A DNA stretch of 57,448 bases, from the NCBI GenBank assembly GCA_024743405.1, contig JANSWP010000041.1:1-57448 (forward strand), read 5' to 3'. The notes below the pieces were generated by a model. The model was not told where the DNA came from, searched no databases, and saw only the letters and a list, made by a program, of their open reading frames with translations. The translations under genes and the position numbers were made by a program. Source of the DNA: Bacteroidota bacterium (GTDB taxonomy: Bacteria; Bacteroidota; Bacteroidia; Chitinophagales; Saprospiraceae). This document shows positions 39,137 through 46,694 of this stretch, one piece after another (position 1 is the stretch's first letter; each line of letters starts with the position of its first letter).

Positions 39137-39613
39137 TTATTTATTCAAATAAGCAGAATACATCCAAACCAATTTCTCCTGTTCGCGGATGTAATCGCTC
39201 ATGAGAGCGTTGGTTCCTTCGTCGTTAATCTCAGCGGAGAGACTGAGTACATTTCGTTGCTTAGAAAGGATAATTTTGTAAGAGGTGAGAATTTCTTCTA
39301 TAGCTGTTTCACCATCTGTTAATTCATTACTTTCTTGTATGGTTGATTGACGGAAATAATCGGTGTATTTATGTCCTGGTGCATGGCCCAACGTTAGAAT
39401 CCGCTCAGCTATCTCATCAATTTTCAGAAAAAGATTGTTATAGAGTTCTTCAAACTTAAGGTGTAGTTCAAAGAACTTATCCCCTTTAATGTTCCAATGA
39501 TAACCTCTTGCGTTCTGATAAAGAATCGAATAATTTGCTAATAAGTCACTTAAAAGGATAACCAGCTTTTTACTTTTCTGTGCATCAAGTCCTATTCTGT
39601 TTGTATTTTTCAT
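39137..39613 (-). CDS. dps: Dps-family ferritin-like protein
   Basis: The 158-aa protein matches Dps in length and shows the inter-subunit ferroxidase residues: His in NARGYHWNIKG, then the HLKFEELYNNLFLKIDEIAERI helix with Glu/Asp ligands. Dps dodecamers oxidise and store iron and protect DNA during stress. ATG start at 39613. A gene for an SRPBCC-like protein follows at 14 bp, and a diverged hairpin repeat lies upstream. Confidence 0.93.
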   Translation of the reverse strand: MKNTNRIGLDAQKSKKLVILLSDLLANYSILYQNARGYHWNIKGDKFFELHLKFEELYNNLFLKIDEIAERILTLGHAPGHKYTDYFRQSTIQESNELTDGETAIEEILTSYKIILSKQRNVLSLSAEINDEGTNALMSDYIREQEKLVWMYSAYLNK

Positions 39614-39661
39614 ATAAAATTACGTTTTAATTGAATTTATTTCAAAAAAGATTGTTTGATC

Positions 39662-39766
39662 AAAAATTAGTCTTTCGCCCTCACTATTCGTCACATACTC
39701 GCCTCAGCAACTATGGATATCAGGCTCCGTGTTTTCCTCGGTTGAGTATGAAATCTAAAATTTTTA
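39662..39766 (+). repeat. Dispersed hairpin repeat, copy 5 (short, diverged)
   Basis: The core is recognisable as TTCGTCACATACTCGCC, then GGCTCCGTGTTTTCCTCGG, with short imperfect arms (AAAAATTAG against CTAAAATTTTT). It is about 60 bp shorter than the other copies. Confidence 0.55.
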
Positions 39767-40172
39767 CTTCCTAAATCCTTTCAAAAAAAACTCTATTAAG
39801 TGGGCTGATAAATTCACAAGGAATATTTCATCCAACTTTTGTTTTTGTACAAAAGGTGAGTTTACCCAACCAATAATTTGAAATCTACAATAACTTAAAA
39901 TACTGATTTTGATTGATGTACACGAGTATGAATGGCTTTAGATTATTGGACTAAGAATTGTTTAAACTTGCACCTAGATTTGATGGAGGTGCACCTTTGT
40001 TTGCCCATACATCGAAGAAAAGGCTAACCTTTCACAAGACTTGATAAGTATTGTTTCAATTGTATATGCATTTTTCAATGTGTGTAACTTTTATGTTATA
40101 TTATCTTCATCAACCAGATTATTATTGATAATATGCTGATTTTTTTCTTTAGTCGTTGAACTGTATTCTCAA

Positions 40173-40280
40173 TTATTCATCTCTACGATCTAGTTTTTTA
40201 AACTCCTGTAATCCTAAATAAAATCCAAATCCAAATAAAAGAGTGACTACGCCAGCGAAATAAGGGATGAGTTCGGTCAT
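40173..40280 (-). CDS. 35-aa single-helix membrane protein
   Basis: The tiny reading frame runs from an ATG at 40280, whose last bases form the stop of the 60-aa gene before it (ATGA overlap). It encodes MTELIPYF, one transmembrane helix rich in Gly and Phe, and a charged tail ending in FKKLDRRDE. The overlap, the clean N-out/K-R-in tail and the stop right after the charged end support a real coupled gene. Function unknown; small subunits or assembly factors of membrane complexes look like this. Confidence 0.6.
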   Translation of the reverse strand: MTELIPYFAGVVTLLFGFGFYLGLQEFKKLDRRDE

Positions 40281-40459
40281 TTTTTGTCGATTTTAAGAAG
40301 TTTGAAATAAATGGCAAAACCAAGAATTGAAGGAACCCAAAGACCAACAAAAATAGCTGATTCTTTTTCGCCTTTGAACCACGAAAGTTCAGCAAAAATT
40401 AAACTTAAAAACGCTAAGAAAAGCATGATCATGTCTGTTTTTGTAAGTTGTTTTAGCAT
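40277..40459 (-). CDS. 60-aa two-helix membrane protein
   Basis: ATG at 40459; two hydrophobic segments (about 10-25 and 34-53) joined by a charged loop (KGEKES), with a basic end (LLKIDKK). It overlaps the following 35-aa gene by four bases, so the two are translationally coupled. No named family recognised. A TAnnTTTG match (40500-40507, minus strand) lies upstream. Confidence 0.65.
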   Translation of the reverse strand: MLKQLTKTDMIMLFLAFLSLIFAELSWFKGEKESAIFVGLWVPSILGFAIYFKLLKIDKK

Positions 40460-40499
40460 GATTTTTTACGTTATTGATTGAAATATTTGAGTAAGATTA

Positions 40500-40507
40500 C
40501 AAAATTA
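40500..40507 (-). promoter_or_regulatory. Candidate -7 element for the small membrane-protein pair
   Basis: Read leftward this is TAATTTTG, fitting TAnnTTTG, about 40 bp before the ATG at 40459. Confidence 0.4.
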
Positions 40508-40584
40508 CAATTAAGCTGTTTTTGCACTCTTAAAAACAATTATGAGGTTGAATATTTGCAAGTAATTAGTTGCTTTTCGGAATA

Positions 40585-40751
40585 TAAGTGCTTGGTCAGA
40601 AATAATTTAAACACATTATGACGGACTTTTTTTTTGCCATATTTCGTTAAAAATGCTCGCCATATCTAAGGATATGCCTGTGATTTTTGCCTGGTCTGGC
40701 AAAAAAAATAGTTTTCGTCAAATCTGGAACTTATTTCTGTTCAAGCGCTTA
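40585..40751 (+). repeat. Dispersed long-hairpin repeat, copy 6
   Basis: Arms AAGTGCTTGGTCAGAAATAA (40586-40605) and TTATTTCTGTTCAAGCGCTT (40731-40750), core TTTCGTTAAAAATGCTCGCC, apical stem CATATC/GATATG, then GCCTGTGATTTTTGCCTGG. Closest relative is copy 4. Confidence 0.88.
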
Positions 40752-41814
40752 CTAGAAAAAGATAATTTTTAAATAACTACGTACACCATAAAATTGATAT
40801 CTAATTTACTGTACCGAAAAGGCGTGTATTGAATATTATAATCAAACACAACGATCATGGTTTTGTTTAATTTTTTTGCTAAAAAGTTAAACAAAATAAT
40901 TTATTTTGAGGATTAAACGCATTACAAATGCAAACGTTTTCTACTTTTAACTAAAACGTTAACACTTTATGGATAACAAAACAAGCAACAGTTTTTTGCT
41001 GTGAGAATCACAATAATCCATTTCTTTAACTTAATTCCTGTCGAACTAACTCCGATACTTTTCTACACGCCTTCATCTACGCATTAATAGAACCATTCAT
41101 TTGAAAATCGCCACAGGCATAAAGTCGGTCTTTTATTTTTAATTGATCTTTTGAACTTATGTTTTATTCCTTCGTTTGATCTGGAAGCGCATAATGTATT
41201 GCACGAGTATGGAGATCTTGGCAGTCTTGTGTCTCTTTTCTAAACCACAATTCCAGTTCTTTTAGTACCTTTTTATTAATTCAGAGGTAGGAATATTTAC
41301 TGGGTCAACAATTAAAATGGAAACTAAATGTTTATCCGCCAGGGCATATGCTTTAGCAATATTACTTTTTGCGCAAATATTGTTTGATATTCGAGTTGAA
41401 AGAGTGTTCAAAGCGATTAAAGGTAGATTCCAAAATCATCGCTCTTTTTGACTTGAAATTTCAGGAGGAATTACATGTCAATACCCTTAATGGATGTATC
41501 TTTTTGAGTCTCCAATTGTTACTGGCTTAACGAAACGAAAAAACTAATGCAAGCTGCATAGCTTCTGTATGCATTAAACCTAAACTTCTTAGATTTAAAC
41601 TACTGCTTATATTCTCCGAATTTGTAAGAAACTCTGCTTTTTTCAAACATTCCTTTCTACCTATTCTTCGAAAAATTTCTGCAACTTTTTAGATGTTCCA
41701 AGTGCTATTAGTTTGTGTAAGAAGCTAAGGTTAGTATTTGGAGCGTAGCCTGATGGCGGCTATAATTCCATATACATTGTTATGCTTTCGTTATTTTCAA
41801 CGTAAATAAATTAA
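40752..41814. other. Degenerate non-coding region with a gene remnant
   Basis: More than 1 kb has no intact gene. An inverted pair AACGTTTT / AAAACGTT (about 40933-40968) resembles LacI-family half-sites. On the minus strand, 41164-41397 reads as coding-like sequence with one frameshift (frame 1 includes ALADKHLVSILIVDP; frame 2 ends in KELELWFRKETQDCQDL and a stop at 41164). I cannot assign the family. A short palindrome-like segment at 41755-41785 resembles the cassette-boundary motifs described under findings. Confidence 0.45.
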
Positions 41815-42573
41815 TCACTCTAATTCCAACTTAGAATTTAGAAGTGTTATCGTTATGTTTAGATTGTCTTCCGCTTTTTTGAGATATGCTAGTCTGACCT
41901 CAACTAACTTTCCTAATTGGATGAGTGTATTCTTAAGTTCGACATTTTCAGTTAAAGAATAATAATCTATGGGTACAAAAAGATCAGTGGCAACTTCATC
42001 GAATTCATTAAATTTTATATTTAATTTATTGTCTGCTTTTACAAATAGTTTGTTCACAAAATTACTTTGAATAAAGTCAATGCTTTCTTTCATATCATTT
42101 TGTCTCGCTATAATATCTGGAAAATCATTTTCGTAGAGAGAAAGGACAGGTTTTAAAACAGCTTCATCTGAAATAAGAGATGCTTTACCACTTTGCATCA
42201 AATTATAACCAGAACTTGCATTATTGAAATCACTTTTTCTTAAAGCCTGAGATATAAAAACAGGAACCATTATATCATAATGCTTTTTGTTTAACCTTAC
42301 GATAAGGCTATCTATACCTTGTTTGTTAATATAAAGTCGATTATTTAATTCAACTACTTCATTTAAGTTGCTATTGACGTCTAACTGTAACTGACTAAGA
42401 AGAAGCAATTCTTGTTGATGGGTTTTGCGTTGTTCATTCCAGTTATTAATTGTTAAAGCTATTAGAATTCCTATGACTACAAGGACAATTTCTCCAATAG
42501 CGTAAATCAAATACTTGCTGAATTTATTTTCAGTGAGCAACTTCTGTCTAATTTTTCTATAGAGTTTTATCAT
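41815..42573 (-). CDS. DUF6090-family membrane-anchored protein
   Basis: The 252-aa protein has the DUF6090 layout: a basic N-terminus (MIKLYRKIRQKLL), one membrane helix with the hallmark YAIGEIVLVVIGILIALTIN-type sequence followed by NWNEQRK, then a helical periplasmic domain of about 200 residues. The family is abundant in Bacteroidota and has no known function. ATG start at 42573. A truncated hairpin repeat sits just upstream. Confidence 0.88.
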   Translation of the reverse strand: MIKLYRKIRQKLLTENKFSKYLIYAIGEIVLVVIGILIALTINNWNEQRKTHQQELLLLSQLQLDVNSNLNEVVELNNRLYINKQGIDSLIVRLNKKHYDIMVPVFISQALRKSDFNNASSGYNLMQSGKASLISDEAVLKPVLSLYENDFPDIIARQNDMKESIDFIQSNFVNKLFVKADNKLNIKFNEFDEVATDLFVPIDYYSLTENVELKNTLIQLGKLVEVRLAYLKKAEDNLNITITLLNSKLELE

Positions 42574-42606
42574 TGTTTATTAGTCTATAATAACGAAGTA
42601 CAACGT

Positions 42607-42687
42607 ATATATGCTTGTGCTTTTTACCTCGTCTGGCAAAAAAATAGTTTTCGTTAAATATGGAACTTATTTCTGTCCAAACACTTA
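42607..42687 (+). repeat. Truncated hairpin repeat, copy 7
   Basis: Only the right half remains: TGTGCTTTTTACCTCG, then TAGTTTTCGTTAAATATGGAAC and the arm TTATTTCTGTCCAAACACTT. It is nearly identical to the right halves of copies 4 and 6; the left half is missing. Confidence 0.75.
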
Positions 42688-42851
42688 CTTATAAGCTTTT
42701 TTAGTAATTCTAAGTTTTTTCTAATTTTGATTTTACTTGTTTTTCCATTGTAGCAAGAAGCGGCAAAAGTACGACATTCAAAATTCAAGCAATTAATTAT
42801 CAATGATTTAATCTTTAAATCAATACGATAATTTTAAAGATAATATCAGAA

Positions 42852-43230
42852 ATGAAAAAATTACCTTTACTATTTTTATTCTTTGTTTTGTTTTCTTGTT
42901 CGGAAAGTGACATAGAGCATTTTGAAACTGGAGAGACTGGAGATACTGGAGTTCAAAATATTGTAACAGATGTATACGGAGTACAATATCCTAGTCTGGA
43001 TCCATTGGTGATATACTGTGGTCCAGGTTGGGGAACAAAGATGTGTCATTTTTTACATAAATATGATGGGATAATCTGGGCAGATGCAGAAAATTATTAT
43101 AACGACTTTTCAGATGTAAAATTTTCAAACTTTTGGGATCCATATTTTATATCCTTCTGAAAGAAATTATTCAGAAGATTTACTTGACACAGACGAAATA
43201 ATTGAATTAAAAGGATGTATATTTTACTAA
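42852..43230 (+). pseudogene. Small lipoprotein gene, apparently frameshifted
   Basis: The first frame (42852-43160, 102 aa) has a lipoprotein signal ending in LFSC, then a GETGDTG linker and aromatic-rich sequence to a stop at 43158. A second frame continues directly with plausible coding sequence (PSERNYSEDLLDTDEIIELK, ending in a stop at 43228-43230). Joining them needs one frameshift near 43130-43145. The family is not recognised. Either it is a true 102-aa protein, or a sequencing or genuine frameshift has shortened a protein of about 127 aa. Confidence 0.5.
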
Positions 43231-43713
43231 TTTTTCCACTGTAATGGCTCATCTTCTTTTTGATACACATTTTGGACTTTAGGCATTATGTAAGGTAATA
43301 GTTTAATAGGTAGTTTATGATATTAGAATTGCCAAATATTGAATAACGTACCTTGAGAGATGCAATGTCCAAATAAGTCATCTACCAACTGTCAAACAGG
43401 CACAATAGTGTTCTAAAATCCCCATGCCTTAACTCAATCTTTTGACCCCCAAAATGGCTTTTTTTGAAATTTTGAACTGCCCTTCTCTACTCCAAAAAAC
43501 ACAGATCCCTTTATAACAAAAAAAGCCAGCCTGCTAACTGACCTTCCGTTTTTCTGTTACCCACTAAATTTTATTTGCTTTACTCCATAGACAACTCTGA
43601 AATCGTCAATGTCGGGTTTCGTTCAACAGGGAAGTTAGATCGAAGAGGGTGCCCAGCACCCCGTCGTATAACTCACTATTTATTGGCAGTAGTTTTTATT
43701 TTTATATAGAAAA
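43231..43713. other. Intergenic spacer
   Basis: About 480 bp with no supported gene. A small perfect hairpin (GGGTGC, loop CCA, GCACCC, about 43647-43661) is the only structure I see. Confidence 0.5.
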
Positions 43714-44232
43714 TCATTCATGAAAACTGAATTGTTGAGATTGTCTCCATCCTTCCGATGTTTTTTTCCAGACCGTAATCATTCTTGCAGGAGCAGTCCA
43801 TTCAGGATTTTCATTATCACGAAAACGCTGATATGAAAATTGAATAGCACCATAATTCGGAATTTCATAAACTTCATTTGTACCATCTACAGTTTCTCCT
43901 TTGAAATTGAGATTTTTAATTTTCTTAAAATAATTACTCACGAGAGGTGCAAATTTCTTTTTGGAAAATACGGTACCGATTTCATCATGAAATAATTTAA
44001 AATCTTCTGTCACATAACTTACTATTATCGAATCGTTTCCTTTGTTATAGGCTTCCCATAAAAATTTATCTAGAAAATTAATTGTATCGTAAAGATTTTG
44101 ATTCGCGGGAATATATTTTGCCATCATTAGCTTATTTGAATCAGTTTTTGATATTGGTGGGGATTCTATTTTTCCATGATTACAAGAGTTGAAAATTGAA
44201 ATCCCTATCATTGTAATTATAATTCTTTTCAT
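43714..44232 (-). CDS. NTF2-like (DUF4440/SnoaL-type) lipoprotein
   Basis: The 172-aa protein has a short lipoprotein signal ending in FNSC, then a domain of about 130 residues with the NTF2-like pattern: helix with LDKFLWEAYNKGNDSII, then VTEDFKLFHDEIG, and strands ending in MITVWKKTSEGWRQSQQFSF. Such proteins bind small ligands or act as inhibitors; no catalytic residues can be named. A short imperfect palindrome (44246-44279) stands right upstream. Confidence 0.75.
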   Translation of the reverse strand: MKRIIITMIGISIFNSCNHGKIESPPISKTDSNKLMMAKYIPANQNLYDTINFLDKFLWEAYNKGNDSIIVSYVTEDFKLFHDEIGTVFSKKKFAPLVSNYFKKIKNLNFKGETVDGTNEVYEIPNYGAIQFSYQRFRDNENPEWTAPARMITVWKKTSEGWRQSQQFSFHE

Positions 44233-44245
44233 ATTGTTTTAATTG

Positions 44246-44279
44246 CTGCCAACGGTCTCGTATAACCGTTAGTTAGGCG
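44246..44279. repeat. Short imperfect palindrome, cassette-boundary-like
   Basis: CCAACGGT (44249-44256) pairs with ACCGTTAG (44265-44272) around TCTCGTAT, followed by TTAGGCG. The end GTTAGGC fits the R' box pattern of integron attC sites, but the full attC layout is not proven. Similar motifs lie at 44921, 46525 and 51879. Confidence 0.4.
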
Positions 44280-44387
44280 TTAATACGCGTTAATTTTAGG
44301 TTTGACACAGACTTTAGTAATTCCCAGTGGATTTGGACGTGGTCGAATCCGCCACAGTTTCTGCTAAAAATTGTTAGAAAAAGCTTT

Positions 44388-44900
44388 TTATTCATTCCTC
44401 ATAAATTCAGTCACAACAGAACTTTTTTCAGATTCCATTTCGCACGTCCAACTGTCTATAAACCATCTTCCATCTTCGAAATGAAGTTGAACGCTATTCA
44501 GTCCTCGAATATTAGATTTAGTTTCTGGTTCAGTTCGTATTTCGAATGCACTCCAAACCTGCGCAATATTTCCAAACTTGCTAACAATTCTTTTAAGTTC
44601 ATTTTCGTAAAAATCCTCTTTTGGTGATAATCCGATTGGTATATATTCCGCTTCAAGAGTATGCGATTCCGCTTTTCCATTTTCGTCCAGTCTTGTGATT
44701 ACAGCTCTTTCTGAATGAATAAATTTATCTCTTTCGAATTCCCAAGGATCACTACTCGATCCTGAAACAACATCATAATATGCATTAATTATCGCATCTA
44801 TTGATTTCACATCTTCCGCATATTTTTCTTCGTTAATTTGTCCGAAAATTGAATTACAAGCAAAAATTATGCTTATTAATGTTAGAATTATTTTGTTCAT
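44388..44900 (-). CDS. Secreted NTF2-like protein
   Basis: The 170-aa protein has a signal peptide (ILTLISIIFACNSIFGQ) and an NTF2/SnoaL-like domain: SIDAIINAYYDVVSGSSSD at the first helix, FIHSERAVI, IVSKFGNIAQVWSAFEIR and QLHFEDGRWFIDSW. Proteins of this kind are common in Bacteroidota and uncharacterised. The cysteine inside the signal could also be a lipobox (IFAC), but cleavage after FGQ looks more natural. Bounded on both sides by short palindromes and next to a second, sequence-unrelated NTF2-like gene. Confidence 0.72.
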   Translation of the reverse strand: MNKIILTLISIIFACNSIFGQINEEKYAEDVKSIDAIINAYYDVVSGSSSDPWEFERDKFIHSERAVITRLDENGKAESHTLEAEYIPIGLSPKEDFYENELKRIVSKFGNIAQVWSAFEIRTEPETKSNIRGLNSVQLHFEDGRWFIDSWTCEMESEKSSVVTEFMRNE

Positions 44901-44920
44901 TTAGGTTGATTTTAATTTTT

Positions 44921-44951
44921 TGCTGACGGTCTTGTGTATGGCTCGTTGCTG
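44921..44951. repeat. Short imperfect palindrome, cassette-boundary-like
   Basis: TGCTGACGGTCTTGTGTATG, then GCTCGTTGCTG, directly upstream of the secreted NTF2-like gene. It shares the ACGGTCT and TAT landmarks with the motif at 44246. Confidence 0.35.
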
Positions 44952-45010
44952 GAAATCAGCTATGATTTTCCTCCATAACCTGAAGATAGCAAATTCTTCA
45001 AAATCCAAAG

Positions 45011-45619
45011 TCTGAAGTAAGCGGGACTACAAGAGTTGGAATGCACGAAATAATTCTATTCTAGAAAAGGTACCCCATACCTTTTCTAGAAGAGTGAATA
45101 GGAGGCATCTGGGCCGTGGTCAAGGTAGCACAACATACCGCTGGCTAGTCATATCTATCCTCACAAACCAAAGCACTCAGATTTAGATGCGAGCAGCTTT
45201 AACGGAAAGAATGAACCAAGTGGTGCGCAGCAAAAAAGGTCTTAGAGACCTTTTTAACAAAGAGAACCGCTAGCGGATGTGATGAATGGAAGCGTCCGAA
45301 ACGGCGACTTCGCGCGTTTCTTCAATTGAGCGTCGAAAAAAGTTGGGCACGCCGATTTGCTTATTCAAAAATCGTTGGTTGGCGTATTGCCTGTAGTCCA
45401 ATTATGGGTACAACGGTTACAGAAATTCGGCTTCTAAAACGAGATTATATTCCATTTTTGGAGTATTATCTTAAGGTCAAACATGCTGAACCGAAATCCA
45501 AATCTAGAAAGAAAAAAAAACTAAACTGTTCTGTGAACCACCTGCTACGTGATTCGTTCAGCAGGTGATGCGAGAGATCTGAAGTGGAGATTATTCGTCA
45601 CTTCTTGCCACTCGATTAG
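45011..45619 (+). mobile_element. Group II intron derivative A, internally deleted and 5'-truncated
   Basis: From TCTGAAGTAAGCGGGACT onward this segment aligns with element B (46773-47373) at roughly 85 percent by eye. The order is: structured 5' RNA-like sequence (hairpin around AAAAGGTACC, then GGTCAAGGTAGCACAACATA), the last about 90 codons of an intron-encoded maturase, a domain-V-like hairpin (45536-45570), a domain-VI-like hairpin (GAAGTG/CACTTC), and the 3' end TTGCCACTCGATTAG. The reverse transcriptase is missing. The first about 75 bp present in B are absent here, a 5' truncation as expected for incomplete reverse transcription. Confidence 0.7.
45291..45568 (+). pseudogene. C-terminal remnant of group II intron maturase (element A)
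   Basis: The frame reads EWKRPKRRLRAFLQL, then EKSWARRFAYSK, GWRIACSPI and YIPFLEYYLK, the DNA-binding C-terminal part of intron-encoded LtrA-type proteins, ending in a basic tail. No reverse transcriptase or maturase (X) domain precedes it. Confidence 0.72.
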
Positions 45620-46511
45620 GTACAGCATTATTTTCAAATTTGTTATGAATTAGTAGGATTAAAAAACCAAACAATAGAGCTCCAATTATTAAAGTATTAT
45701 TCACTAACCCTTCAGTAGAAAATGAAATTTTAATTAAGATAGTTGATATTACAAATCCAGAATTTCTAATTATTTTGTGAAATTTATCAGAGTAATAGAA
45801 AGAAGCTAGTAATAACAAAACATCAACTATGATTAAAATTGTAAAAAATTCATCAAAAAATATATTGTTGATGTTTTTAAATGAAATAACCTCATTTCCA
45901 TTACTATTTATTGATGAGTTTACCCAGATTACAAAAGTATACATAGCTACAGCTAATAAAATTGGAACTAAAAGTATAGCAATTGTTTTCTTTAAGTTAA
46001 TAAAAGTTTGTTTGTTTTTTACTCGTTTTTGTTGAGTGTCTGAATTAGAATCATCCCTTTTTTTGATGTTTTGGTAGAAGAAATATATTAAGAAAAAGAG
46101 TATTAATGATGTTAATACATCATATGTAAATTGTAAATCACTCTTTGATTTGAACCAATTTGAAGTAAGCTCCAGGTTTGCGATATCTTTGAATATCCTC
46201 CTTATTACAATAAGTGTTATGATTTCATATTGCTTTCCTATATAAAACGAAATTGATTTAGGCAGAAAAAATATAAGTAAATAAACTTCATATACGAGAA
46301 TAAAGGAAAAGGGAGTATAAATTGCAGCAATTGGATTTTTAAGCAATTTTGATTCGATTTGAATTACTTCAAAGTTAGCTAAAACTATTAATATCAAATG
46401 TATCAAGTAACTGATTATGGCGATTGACAGAATAATCCTTTCACCTTGTTCTTTAACTTTGAGTGAAAGTAGTTTATTGAATACATTATTAATAATCAGT
46501 TCTTTCTCCAT
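45591..46511 (-). CDS. Multi-pass membrane protein with intron-derived C-terminal tail
   Basis: The 306-aa protein has about six hydrophobic segments (for example 27-48, 65-85, 130-150, 175-195, 222-240, 255-285) and a charged loop (KKRDDSNSDTQQKRVKNK). I recognise no named family. The last codons (PNRVARSDE and the stop) are the reverse complement of the 3' end of group II derivative A, so the original C-terminus after about FENNA was replaced or extended by the insertion. The membrane body looks intact, so the gene may still work. Confidence 0.7.
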   Translation of the reverse strand: MEKELIINNVFNKLLSLKVKEQGERIILSIAIISYLIHLILIVLANFEVIQIESKLLKNPIAAIYTPFSFILVYEVYLLIFFLPKSISFYIGKQYEIITLIVIRRIFKDIANLELTSNWFKSKSDLQFTYDVLTSLILFFLIYFFYQNIKKRDDSNSDTQQKRVKNKQTFINLKKTIAILLVPILLAVAMYTFVIWVNSSINSNGNEVISFKNINNIFFDEFFTILIIVDVLLLLASFYYSDKFHKIIRNSGFVISTILIKISFSTEGLVNNTLIIGALLFGFLILLIHNKFENNAVPNRVARSDE

Positions 46512-46524
46512 TTCTTATTGTTTT

Positions 46525-46567
46525 ACCTACCGTTGTGGCTCAACCCAGTAGCCCATCAATGGGGCTA
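46525..46567. repeat. Short palindromes upstream of the membrane-protein gene
   Basis: ACCTACCGTTGTGGCTCAAC (from 46525) resembles the other boundary motifs; a 6-bp hairpin TAGCCC/GGGCTA (46549-46567) follows. Confidence 0.3.
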
Positions 46568-46694
46568 TTGCCGTCTTAGCCTTTGTGTGTGCCTTGAATG
46601 GGCATCGCAGATGACCAATTCAAGTTTTGTGTAAATATAAAAAGAACTGGACATTTGCTATTCATTATTAAGTGAATACTCTAGGGAGATGGAA

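Noticed and set aside
40198-40395. Minus-strand open frame of 65 codons
   Set aside because: It overlaps the two small membrane genes in another frame and has no membrane or family pattern of its own; it spans their junction as a shadow.
43227-43320. Minus-strand scrap reading YHKLPIKLLPYIMPKVQNVY and on to a stop
   Set aside because: It has an upstream stop, overlaps the frameshifted lipoprotein end and is too short to support.
44246-44279. Calling this a true integron attC site
   Set aside because: Only one box fits and no integrase is in the window; kept as a palindrome with an open question.
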